Shown: positions 50,947 through 62,580 of the stretch, piece by piece
Layout: each line of letters starts with the position of its first letter
Position numbering within the stretch: the stretch's first letter is position 1
The notes under the pieces: generated by a model
Seen by the model: the letters and a program-made list of their open reading frames with translations, nothing else
Database searches by the model: none
What the model was told of the DNA's origin: nothing
Program-made: the position numbers and the translations under genes
Origin: Epiperipatus broadwayi
Taxonomy: Eukaryota; Onychophora; Udeonychophora; Euonychophora; Peripatidae
NCBI GenBank assembly: GCA_028023455.1
Contig: JAQFVV010012420.1
Span: forward strand, 7,769,194 to 7,833,193
DNA: 64,000 nt
Direction of reading: 5' to 3'

Positions 50947-51799
50947 TATATATATATTATTAATGTGATCTTGATAGAAACATATTTGATACATTATATA
51001 ATACAAAGGATCAATCACTTTGTAGGATATATATTTTCACGTGTTTTTTTACATGTTTTTAGAACTGTTGAATTTACATCAAGTCAATTTATTTATGTCT
51101 ATTTCTGTGTTCTATTGTTTTTCAGTTACACATTTAGATACTTATGTCTTATCAATAAAACATCACATGGCCTTTACTTATGCCACTTTATTCTGCATCC
51201 GGCCTTTTTTTTCTTACTCTAGATGACATAAATATGGTGTGAGAAAAATAATTTTCTACTTTATGTATTATCTAAAGATTGAGTAATAAAACATAATTTA
51301 GATTATTCTGCTTTCTTTGTTTTTTAGTTGTATTGAAATAGGCTTTGGGTTGATTATTGATGTTTTAATATTAAGTTAAGCAGAAAAGTTTGCTTTATTT
51401 GCACAGATTATTAATAATATTTTAGATAGATGATGAAGAATGCTAAAAAACTGGTCAATTTTTTAATTTCAAGTACGGTTGGAGCTCACATCAATTCAAG
51501 TTTTTTTACACATATTTCTGAGTGTTGTTGTTTGTTTAATTATATATATATATATATAACATCTTTTTTGTGTTAAACTGTGGATTATTTTGTTTATTAA
51601 ATTTATTTTAGAGATAATGAAGTAATATTGAAGTCTATATATTAAAGTTTCATTTTAACTATTATAAAATAAATAACACTTTACAGATGGCTAGTAAAAA
51701 AAATTTTTTTTTAAATTTCTTATGATATCAGAAAAAAATTAAATCATAATCATTGTTATTTATTTTAAAAACGTCTAATATTGGGTAATATTATTCATC

Positions 51800-52705
51800 C
51801 CGTTCCTGGTCTATTTTCGATAATATTGCTTATTTCCGAATTACAAAAGATTCACAATTTAAAACTTTTAAACAAACAAAGAAGAAACTAGCGTTATTGT
51901 TAACTGAAAAGAAAAAAAAATTACTAAAAATACTTTGATTGATTTACAAGATGTCAAAAATTTATAATTGTCAACTTTCAAATGAAGTTTTTCTACTGGA
52001 GAAAAATTTTAATTATGGCTTGGCTCCTAAACGTATTCTAGTTTAAAAATATCTCTAACGAAGAATCTTCTTTAAAAAATATAGATTTGCACACTGCCGA
52101 TCTTATTAGATTTGAAGTTTATGACGTCTTTAAAAATATGAAACCACCAAAAAGTAATTTATCTAAAGGAGACGTTGTTGTTCTTTACAATTTAAAAAGA
52201 AATTACTATTGTTATTATTTCAGCAGCTGCTGATAATTCAACTGTTGTACATAATCGTTTAAAATATAACAATATTTTTTTTAATTTATTAAATGATGGC
52301 ATTTATAAAAAAATCGTTAAAGATCCTCTGACATACTTAGAAAAAAAAGGCAAAACATCTTATCAAATGTTTCATTATAGATAAGGATATAAAAATTAAA
52401 AACTTTCCAAGAGGTTTTTCATTCTATTCTAAATTTTATGGTTTACCTAAAATTCATAACCTGAAGTACCATTACGACCTACTGTGTGTGCTACAGATTC
52501 CACCGTGCATTCCTTATCTTGAAATTTAGCCCAATACTTACAACTGTTGACAGATAACACTCAGTCTAAAATTAAAAATTCAACTCATTTTATTTCTATT
52601 ATTAAGAACTTAAAGCTATTTAAAAGTGGTTTGTTTGTCAGTTTTGATGTTTCCTCTATATTTACTAATATTTTTGTTGAAGACGCTTTATATCTTCTTC
52701 ATATC
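51800..52705 (+). mobile_element. Penelope-like element remnant, N-terminal half through RT palm
   Basis: Conceptual translation over shifts gives NLSNFQLTNEVFLLEKNFNY (about 51955-52015), the PLE segment N-L-S...LT..E..LLEKGLNF, and LKYNNIFFNLLNDGIYKKIV (about 52260-52320). Then follow FYGLPKIHN-like (about 52437), EVPLRPTVCATDSTVHSLS (about 52463-52520) and SGLFVSFDVSSIFTNIFVED (52625-52685), i.e. the PLE RT motifs LRPI-VS and V-S-FDVVSLFTN-P. It breaks off at about 52705 where an antisense LINE fragment begins. With the 2.2-kb remnant it shows two PLE insertions. Confidence 0.82.
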
Positions 52706-52744
52706 ACCATGGCACACTTCCTTATTTTATCCATCATATCACAT

Positions 52745-53500
52745 GTGGTCTCTTTCTAGGTCTGTTACAATCTTTTGGAATCCAGTTTAACATTTCAACT
52801 GTCCATCTATTATCTCTTCTAGCAATATGTTTAGTTCAAATCCTTTTTGATGATGTCAATTATGCTTATTTGTTCTCTCATCCATGTGTTTCATTTTTGA
52901 TATCTTCTTGTTATGGCTAACATGCACATCTCCATAATTTGTTGAGTAATCTGCAATCTCTGTATTGTTCTTCTTTTAAGCTCCAAATCTCAGATTCATA
53001 AATAACTAGTAACACACATTTATTAAAAACCACTCTTTTCAAACACATAGGCATACTTCCTTTTAATATTAAGTTATTTCTACCAAAAGCAGAACAACCA
53101 AGTTTAATTCTATGTTTAATTTCATTTATTATGTTTCCATCTGTAGTAATAATCTGAGAAAGATATTTGTACTTATCAACTTCTTCTAATTCATCATTAT
53201 CAATCTCTATTTTTTTCTTTTGAGAAAATCCATTGAACAATATAGTCTTTTAACATTTATCTTTATTTTACTCCTACTTTCCTATTTTTATCTGACAAAT
53301 TTTGCAATATTTTCTGAAACTCTAAAGTTTATTTGCAAAAACAATTTCATCATATGCAAAATATAGATGACTTAAATAATCTTTTACTTTTACTCCCTTA
53401 GCTTCCATCCACAAAATACTACTTGCAAAACTGCTGTAAAAAGTTTTGAACATATGGAGTCTCCCTGATGTTCACTCTTCTCACTGTTAATCCTGCTAGT
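52745..53500 (-). mobile_element. Antisense LINE fragment (relative of 10560-11210)
   Basis: Frame 53240-52917 reads DNDELEEVDKYKYLSQIITT, IKLGCSAFGRNNLILKGSMP and CLKRVVFNKCVLLVIYESEI. It matches the plus-strand fragment at 10573-10800 almost residue by residue. Upstream on the minus strand (about 53400-53330) DYLSHLYFAYDEIVFANKL looks like a decayed Y-x-DDIVL-A. Downstream, minus-strand 52917-52750 continues into the C-terminal tail with shifts. It abuts or truncates the PLE remnant. Confidence 0.83.
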
Positions 53501-54187
53501 ATCATTATGAATCTAATTGTTGCTGTTACATTTTTTTATAAATATTCTTCAGAATATGACATTATATATATATCACTTTACAATCTTTCTGCTTATGTCC
53601 ACTTACTAAAGGTGTATTTTAATTCTGCCCATGCAGCAGGCTATGGATCTACTCTACATAATATTTTTGATAGATATCTATTTTCTCTATTTTAGTGCTG
53701 CATCCTAATGTAAACTAGATTAATTAATGAATAGGAAAATAGTGGATAGGAAATTATCAAGTGTTACTATCTAGCATCTATTGATTAGTTGGCTAAACTG
53801 GAGTAGAAAAAATGGATTTCTAGTTTTTTTTATATATAAAAATTATTTTTATTAAGTAATGTATATTTCTGATCAAAGTAAAGTTGTTGTTTTTTTTTAC
53901 TCATATAAAGATTAAACTTCTTTTCAGGATGACTAATAATTTAGCATTATAAAATCAATAATTATATTCATATATTTTTTAAATTTTTCTATTATTAGAC
54001 TTCAGCAACTTTTTTTTGTTTCATGCCTTACTTATTTATTTTAACCTTTGTAGGTAAATTATTACATTATGTTAAACGCAGTTGTTGTTGTTGTTGTTGT
54101 TATTATTATTATTATGATGATGATGATGATGTGAATTCTATATATATATATATATTTTATAATTTGCTATTCAATTTTTATTTACAG
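53501..54187. other. Intron 4 distal part, AT-rich
   Basis: TTG/TTA/GAT microsatellite at 54079-54130, about 60 bp before the exon at 54188. Nothing gene-like. Confidence 0.6.
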
Positions 54188-54259
54188 GATATTTTGCAAA
54201 ATGAGAGTATTAATCTAGATTGGGTATTTCGTTTATCCCTTCTTCAAGATATTATAAAA
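54188..54259 (+). CDS. Receptor guanylate cyclase exon: start of KHD C-lobe
   Basis: A 72-bp exon, 24 codons, phase 0-0; acceptor tttatttacag|gat, donor ataaaa|gtaggt (a weak donor, A rather than G at -1). It encodes DILQNESINLDWVFRLS, then LLQDIIK, matching the family's DIL-x-N-x-SINLDW-x-FR-x-SL. It completes GSLQ-DIL across the junction with the previous exon. Confidence 0.95.
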
Positions 54260-55105
54260 GTAGGTAACATTTAATGATTAAATATATCCTATGATTAAAT
54301 TGTAATATAAATAAGTAAATTTAAATTTATATCAATATTATCAATTCTTTTTATAAAATTAAAATTACAAGAACATTTTTTACATTAATAAAACAACATT
54401 GGTTAGATATGGAATCAACATCAAAGATAAGTTTTGACCTTGTGATTACTCTTAACATATTAATAAAGTTTCTATTATACTTGAGTAATTAAATTAATGC
54501 TCAGGAGATGATGAGTCTTTTTATCTTCAAAAATGACTAATTGAATTTCAATCTAGAAGTTTTTAGTTTTGAGTTTAAAAGGGCAAGTTATTAATGAAGA
54601 ACTTTTAAGCATAAACTTTCTTAGAAATGCTTAGATGTTTATGTTCTTACAGTTTATTTACTGCTGAGAAATTAACTGGTTCTGATTGTCACCTCTGAGA
54701 CTAATGAGTTAAAATTTTAGATAAGGAATAATATTTCAGGAAAGCAAATAAAATAATAAAAATTTATTTAAGCTAATTTTTTACTAAAAATTTTAAAAGT
54801 GGTTTGAAATATAATAATGTTACAATATTTTCTTAATTCTGCATGCGTCTTCTGCGAGTGTTAAATAATAAATGAATACTTCACTCTACAATATAAAATA
54901 TAGTATTTATGCAGGATTAAAAGGAATCCTCTTATTCCTACAACTCAAATTCTTTTATATGAGCAAATCTGAAGTACTGTTGAGTAAAGCGTGAGAGTAG
55001 AATTCTCACTTTAAATTACTATCTACGATTGTATGCATAGCGTCATATAAAAATAAATGCTTATTTACTTATAATATTTTCTTAAATTTTGTTACTGCTT
55101 TGCAG

Positions 55106-55262
55106 GGAATGGCTTATCTTCACGATTCTGTTATTAATTTTCATGGCCGATTAAAATCTTCCAACTGTGTTGTTGACAGTCGATTTGTGCTAAAAGTCAC
55201 AGATTATGGATTAAGAACATTGTGTTCTATTGGTGATGAATTAGATTTTAAAACTTCTAGAA
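55106..55262 (+). CDS. Receptor guanylate cyclase exon: pseudo-catalytic loop
   Basis: A 157-bp exon; acceptor tgctttgcag|gga, donor tctagaa|gtaagt; it ends in phase 1. It encodes [36 protein letters not shown], then [24 protein letters not shown] aligns with kinase HRDLKxxN; the catalytic Asp is replaced by Arg (Ser in NPR1, recalled). TDYG stands for DFG. Both agree with the known loss of phosphotransfer activity in receptor-cyclase KHDs. The open frame runs past the donor into intron for a few codons and stops. Confidence 0.96.
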
Positions 55263-55417
55263 GTAAGTCACTTTACCTATTATTTTAAAGTTAAGCCTTC
55301 TCATATAGTTATTTAAAATTATTTTTACTACATTTTAATATGAACCATAAATCTGATAAAGTTAAACATTATTTTAAAGTTTAATCTCTGGATGAAGATA
55401 AATGTATTGCTGCTATT

Positions 55418-55499
55418 TTTTTTTCTTATATATCGAAGTGAACCTGGGTCAACTCCTTGGAAGGCAGCTATGCTAACCGCTAGCCCACCAATGCTTGAC
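55418..55499 (-). mobile_element. tRNA-derived SINE, copy 4
   Basis: Minus strand starts gtcaagcattggtgggctag, continues to agctgccttccaagg and gttgacccaggttcac, then an A-rich end (T-run 55415-55424 on +). More diverged than the others; the ctgatgctatgacacatgag tail is largely lost. Flanking near-repeats TTGCTGCTATT (55407-55417) and TTGATGCTATT (55500-55510) differ at one base and are a plausible target duplication. Confidence 0.78.
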
Positions 55500-55510
55500 T
55501 TGATGCTATT

Positions 55511-56765
55511 GTCACTAGATATAATTTATCCAAAATGAATGATAATCTTATTCTCTCCACCTAAAAAAAGCAAGATGTAAAAAAAAAATTAAGCATTCAT
55601 TTTGAAACTGATAATAAAAATAAATAACTTATTAGATTTAAGTATTTGTGCATAATTCAAATTTAAAATAACTTATATAAACTTAAAGGGGGTTTGAACA
55701 CACATTTTCGAGCTTCCCTCAGCACTTATAATATACTAATATACTAGTATTGATTTATTATATTAACTTAAGAAAACTATTTAAACTTTCAAAAAAAAAA
55801 ATGTTTTAATATTACTATATTTATTTATATTAATGTAATGTATCCGCCCCATGAGAGAAACGACAGGGACAAACAACATACAATAAATTACTAAAATGAT
55901 TTAAATCAGTTTCACAAATAAATAACCAGCACGAGAATTACTAATTACTAAGATTTATTTAGTTAATGGTATTAAAGTTTACATCAGTTTAACTTAACTC
56001 TACATAGAGCCCTGAAGGTGTACAAAATAATAAAAGATCGGGAGGATCTGTTATACTTACCCCTAGTCGGATTTTTGAACCTTCAGATCCGATAATCTGG
56101 GGTTTTCTCCCTCGTAAGTTTCTGATCAGCAAAATACAACTATTAGCTTTGATCTCAATCAGGCAAAATAGCAAAAAGACCCATGATCCTCTCCTACACC
56201 GTTTACATAGTCCCGCCTGATTTCTTATCAGTTCTTTTAATCTCTGCTTCTTATCTTTTCCAATTGTCTAATTATTTCCATTCTATATATTAAAGTTTGC
56301 AATTCTAAATATTTTATTTACACAAAGTTTGACTTTCTAAATATTTTTATTTATACAAGTTTAAGTTTAACATATATATATATCTACTTCTGGAGTAATA
56401 TTTACACAGTTATATTTATTTCATCGTTGAACACAACAATTAAGTGTAATAATTAATTATTGTACACTTAAAACATATGTAATCAATCAAATTTAATCCC
56501 AGTATATCTAATAGAAGTTTCACATAGTTATTAACTAGGTTTAAACTCTTAAATCCTCTTACCGGAAATGTTTGCTCAATATCTTATATACTATAATTTC
56601 TAGACTTTATGGTACTAAAGCTTTAATGAAAAGGATTTATTTTTCTACAACTGATTAATTGTTGCAACACTGGTTGATATTACAATTGATACTTTTTAAA
56701 ACTGATTATTTTTTTAATAATGAACTGAAATAAAAAAAAAAATTATGTTTATATTTATTGATCTC
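55511..56765. other. Intron 6 part, with a moderate-GC block of unknown origin
   Basis: Mostly AT-rich. The block 55985-56230 has clearly higher GC with strings like cgggaggatctg and cccctagtcgg and ends in a CT-rich run. It resembles no gene family I can name; small-RNA matches considered and dropped are recorded below. Confidence 0.5.
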
Positions 56766-56842
56766 TCAAGCATTGGTGGTTGAAAGGTCAGCGACAGCTG
56801 CTTTTGCTTCCCGGCTGATGCTATGACGCATGAGAAAAAAAA
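56766..56842 (+). mobile_element. tRNA-derived SINE, copy 5
   Basis: The only copy on the plus strand: tcaagcattggtggttgaaa, ggtcagcgacagctgctttt, then cccggctgatgctatgacgc and atgag followed by A8. The central part with the B-box is deleted. Orientation of the A-run confirms the direction deduced from the minus-strand copies. Confidence 0.85.
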
Positions 56843-57098
56843 TATATATATTTGAAAATGTCAAAGCATACATATTTTTAATAAATAAATTTTATATAAT
56901 TATATTTTATAATTATTAAATATTTATTCATCATTTTGATATACTGATTTCCAAATTGATTCACTCAATGTTCATGTTAGAAAAATACATCTGATTACTT
57001 ATTGCATAATAGAATTAAAAACTAAAATGAAAGAGAAATCTATATTAATATTATAAGTAAATAAATATAATACATGTAATAGGCTTATCTTAATATAC

Positions 57099-57230
57099 AA
57101 ATATTAAATCACCTCATATGGTTAAGAAATTCAGAACTCTTTGTGAAAATAAATCATATTAGAGTCCGTACTCTTTTTCACAGAGGGCGGTTCTGAATTT
57201 CTTAACCATGTGGATATGATTTAATATTTG
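57099..57230. repeat. Short foldback (132 bp)
   Basis: Imperfect inverted arms 57099-57150 and 57177-57230, including a 17-bp perfect pair gttaagaaattcagaac (57121-57137) / gttctgaatttcttaac (57190-57206) and matching ends aaatattaaatca / tgatttaatattt. Could be a MITE-like or hairpin element; no target duplication recognised. Not similar to the hammerhead-bearing foldbacks. Confidence 0.8.
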
Positions 57231-58079
57231 ATATTTATTTGTTTAGCAATATGCGCTGAGATTATTATCATATGTATAATTGATACGTTTTTGCTGCTTT
57301 ATGTACTTTGCTTATATGTGCTAATTATAAACAATATCTAAATGCAACTTTAAATTTAGATTAATTTTATTTATTTATTTGTCTCATAATTAAATTACTT
57401 CTCTCATTTATAAAGTAATCGTTTTCAATAATGAAGTCATTAAGAATAGTTTGTTATTGAGCTGGAAATATTGATTTTCAATTTTAAATCAATATAAAGA
57501 CATAGTACTTTCTTAACAAGTATTGAGAGACTTGAATATGTTGTGGTATCTTGTGCAATTATTTGGTAGCATGGGATTTAAACGTAACGTAATAATTCAT
57601 GATAGTTGTGGGAAAGGGGGATAATTCTAAGGGGGAAAAAGTTTACTTTTTTAAAGTAATGAAAAAATAAATTATGATCACGTTACTTAAAAAATATTGA
57701 TATAAAAATTAGATAATAACTATCAGATATTAAATTACGCAATATAAATTTTTATTGCATGGGGGGGGGGGTAATTTTATCAATCCTGAACTGGGAACTT
57801 CATATCCTTAATAGTAATCTGCCACTGTATATATGTGTATGTATTTTCTAAAATAAAAAGACAAATGTCACTATCTTTAAAATGTACTAGAATTTAGAAA
57901 ACGCAGCAACAACTTCAATCCATGTTTAGATGGACAACTCGATTTACATTGTAAAATGTAAAATAAACAATCAACATTTTATAATGAAATTCAGTCATAA
58001 TATTTTTGTTTTGTTTTTTAAATAATTGCACTAATAACCAAGTTTGTTACTGTAAAATTAAGATTTACTAAAGTAAAAA

Positions 58080-59263
58080 CTACTGATAAATTTAAAAAAA
58101 ACCCAAGAAATGTTTTCATTTTGAAAAAAACAAAAAGCCCTTTTAACAAATAGACTAAATTTCAATACAGACAATCAATTTCCAAAAAGGGCATTCACTT
58201 TTAGTAAACCTGGGGAAAAAATACCCTCTTTCAAATATTATAGAGACTGTAATACCTACTGACAGACCTCCCCCCAGTAAACACACATGGCTTGACACCA
58301 TTATTAAACAACAATCTCTATACATTGGGCACTCAATAACAAAGTTTAATAATAAAATCAACATCTGGCAGGCACACTGCCTGCTGAATCCTGTTAATAC
58401 AGTTATTTATGCTCACCTAGGGTGCAGCAATCATAAAATCACCTCAATATTTAAATATCTGCTACTGGAGCCCAAACTTTTGGATTAGCTGATCAAGGTG
58501 AATATGGATTCCATGCCAACTAATACCTTCTTATACTACAAGCGGTTTCTAAATAAAATAGACCATATTTGTCATGCCTGTTCTAGAGGAGAGGAGTCCT
58601 TTAATCATCTGTTAAATATATGTCCAGGCTATAACAGTATTCGAAGAATTATCTCTCAACACTGCATTATAGCAGTGGATAAAATCCTGGACATCAGGGG
58701 TTGTCTCTTCTCTGGAGACTTTACAGTAATCAGGTTATCAATCTTCCTGACATATGCTTTTTGGTACACAAGGTGCAGGACAAAGTTCACACAACCAACA
58801 CCGGATCCCAATGCTATATTTTGCGATAAGCTCAAAGCTCTTCAAGACAAGGATAAGATACTATCCTCTAGATTTTTGTTTAATAATACATGGAGCCTAC
58901 TAGTATGGCCCACAGACCCTACATGAATTTTGGACCTGATATATCCACATTGTAGTGTATCGTAGAAGAAGTAGTCTGTGTTGCAACATGTTGGATTCTA
59001 CTAGAGGGGCATTGATTTCACACTACATGTATCCCAGCTGAAGTTAGCATTATTGGGTTATTCTCTGCACTGGCAGGGGTGGGCAATACCAACTAAATAG
59101 TACGTATTTGCTCATATTGTAACCTGCTAGTGCGGAGAATGGCTCTTGCATACTTTTTCCAGACCAACGCCAGCAATGGATGAGCCAACATTAACATAGT
59201 GTTTTTATTATGCATCTGTACAATTTTATAATGTCAATAAATATATATTTAAAATAAAAAGAA
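58080..59263 (+). mobile_element. LINE 3' fragment with Cys/His tail
   Basis: Frame 58498-58926 encodes CHACSRGEESFNHLLNIC, i.e. C-x2-C...H-x4-C as at the C-terminus of Tx1-type LINEs, followed by FLTYAFWYTRCRTKF and a stop. Upstream 58170-58480 adds decayed coding in two other frames (for example SIYIGHSITKFNNKINIW, read near 58320). About 340 bp of 3' UTR ends with aataaatatat...aataaaaag near 59240-59263. Plus orientation, so a separate insertion from the antisense LINEs, though the C-terminal motif is alike. Confidence 0.75.
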
Positions 59264-60306
<1,043 letters not shown>

Positions 60307-60447
60307 AGCTTACAATAAATGACTATAGATTAAAAAGAAGAGAATTAATACTAATAACATGTGTTATATGCAAACAGAGATATTATGTTTTCTTTGTTTT
60401 TCTGCAGTCAGGTATAATTGCTTAATTTAATAAATTTATTGTTTTAG

Positions 60448-60594
60448 AATTTCTTTGGAGAGCTCCAGAATTACTGCGTAGTTCAGAATTTGTATATGGT
60501 ACCCAAAAAGGTGATGTTTATAGCTTTGCTATTATCATTACTGAAGTTATCCAACGATCAGAGCCCTATGAAAATATGGACTTAATGCCTGAAG
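60448..60594 (+). CDS. Receptor guanylate cyclase exon: APE-like motif and C-lobe
   Basis: A 147-bp exon; acceptor tattgttttag|aa, donor cctgaag|gtatat; it starts by completing a Lys codon split with the previous exon and ends in phase 1. It encodes [36 protein letters not shown], then [20 protein letters not shown] is the APE motif and GDVYSF the conserved F-helix Asp region. The next exon should begin by completing a Glu/Gly codon and continue toward the dimerisation helix and cyclase domain; I did not find it in the remaining 3.4 kb. Confidence 0.94.
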
Positions 60595-61609
60595 GTATAT
60601 AAATATTTAACATATGTTAATTTTTTCACATTGCATATAACATCTTTTTATATTGCAGTAATTAAAATTGTAATAATAGTAGTAGTAGTTAGTAGTAATA
60701 GAAGTATAAGTAGTCACTAGATGGCACTTTATTAAAAATAGTAGTTGTCTTTTTAACTCCTGTCAAATTGCATTATTTAATCAAATTTTCTTGCAAAGAG
60801 GTGGAAAGTATACCAGTGTTAAAATCAGGCAAAACTCTCTATACAGTAGTGCCACTCAGTGCAAGCCAGAGTAATCAATAGATGCTATGTGAATATATAC
60901 CAGTGGATAGAGCTAATACTTCTCTATAAAGTAAACTTTTTTCAAAACTAAAATTAACCTTAAAAATAGTGTAAAATATCAGATTTTTTAATTTTTAAAA
61001 TGCCTGATATTTTAAAAGCTGAAACTCTTTCTGTTTGTAAAAAATTGAACCTATTGATAAGTATTCTATTTAAAACATTTTTGAAAATCAATCTTTTGTC
61101 AACTAAATTTTTAAATGTCATATATTTTAATTGAATTGATAATAATGTCACTATCTTCCTAGTTATGTCTGTTGTGCAAAAATCAAGTTAGTTTGCATTT
61201 ATCTCACACAGTATCAGTTTTGCCCTATTTTTAAGTTTATCAGTATCTCAAACTTCTTGTAGTCTAAATGGAAATAATTTTTTCATTGTCATTTGTAAAT
61301 TATCACAATTTTTTCTACTTTTTTAGATGAATATCATAATCCTTATTGTAACTAATGTTTAAAATAATAAAAAGAAAATTTATTTTATTATAATAATTAA
61401 TTGTAAGAAAGCAATTAACTGATTGCAATTAGAAGCTATTCTAAACAAAAGTAATTTTATGGTTATATATTTTAAATTTTTAATAGTTTATAAATAATGC
61501 TTATAACAAAAAAAATCCCATTTGGAATGATAATTATATAAACCAAATACTTTTGTTAGGAGCAGTTTGAGGTACCACTAGTATCATTTATATTACAAAA
61601 TCACACTGT
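60595..61609. other. Intron 7 start, with a foldback arm fragment
   Basis: 60827-60890 (aggcaaaactctctatacag...gagtaatcaatagatgct) matches the outer left arm of foldbacks 1 and 2. It stops before the hammerhead-like block. The rest is AT-rich. Confidence 0.78.
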
Positions 61610-62580
61610 AGCCATTGTAAACAAAATTGAAAACTTGTTCCAGCATTTCTACTACACTATATGAAATTATTGAAATTGAAACCAATTCTGCTATAATTTG
61701 TGACAAACGTATTGATGATAAATCTTTATCACATAATAAATCAATTGATAAAATTATTTATTTTATTTATGACAAAGTAAAGCTTAATTACTCAAATGAC
61801 TAAACAACTTATACAAGTTTTTTAAAAAATATTAATAATCATAAAGATTTTGAAATGATAAAATTAAACCCAAAAAATGTTAGTGGGTTTTTTTTAATTT
61901 AGACAATGAAGAAGAAGATCAATTATAATTTATAAATTAACTCCATTTAGATAATATAACTATTGAAGATTTTAAAGATATAACTTAAAATTTTAATTCA
62001 ACAGTACCAATGTTAATCATAAAATATTTTCAAAAATATAAAAATGTTAAAACTTTGATTTTAGCTATAATTGTCAATATATCAATAATAAAATTTTTCA
62101 TCAAAGAGTTCTATAGTTTTCTATTTCAAAAGAACGTGTGGAATTTGTTATACAAAATTTTAGACTATCTAACTACCCACTACCTAATTCTAATGTTTCA
62201 TAAAATTGTGTAGCAAAATATTTTTCAAAAACATATTCAATTTTTAAATGGCAAAATAATTTGTTACATCAATGTTAAAAGAAATACTATCCTGAAAGAC
62301 CAAATTAAAAACAGCAATGTAGATGATACAAAACAACATTTGCAGTCCTTTCTCAACAATTATGGCAAAATCTCCCAATTCAGTTACCTGATGAAAAAGA
62401 GAGATATTGTGCCAGTTTTAACAAACAAAACAGTATTTAATGTCACATTGAGAGAGAAATGCAAACATATGATAGACCTACACTGCATTCAACTGTCATG
62501 TGACCTCTCATCATCATCTTCAAAGGAATACAATCTCAGTGTTTTTATTACAAAGTCAGGGATTATCATATGAATAACTG
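61610..62580 (+). pseudogene. Decayed coding-like region of unknown family
   Basis: Short plus-strand frames follow one another with lower stop density than their surroundings. Pieces such as ERVEFVIQNFRLSNYPLP (about 62130-62185), FKWQNNLLH and a 77-codon frame at 62340-62573 with NNYGKISQFSYLMKKRDIVP and HMIDLHCIQLSCDLSSSSS look protein-like. I recognise no RT, transposase or helicase motif. It may be part of an old transposon; no function is assigned. Confidence 0.35.

Noticed and set aside
55985-56230. Possible U1 or U2 snRNA gene (ATACTTACC on +; AGATCAAAG and a GGATTTTTG Sm-like string)
   Set aside because: The U1-like 5' string is not followed by U1 stem-loops. The U2-like strings lie on opposite strands and out of order. 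An Infernal search with the U1/U2 models would settle it.
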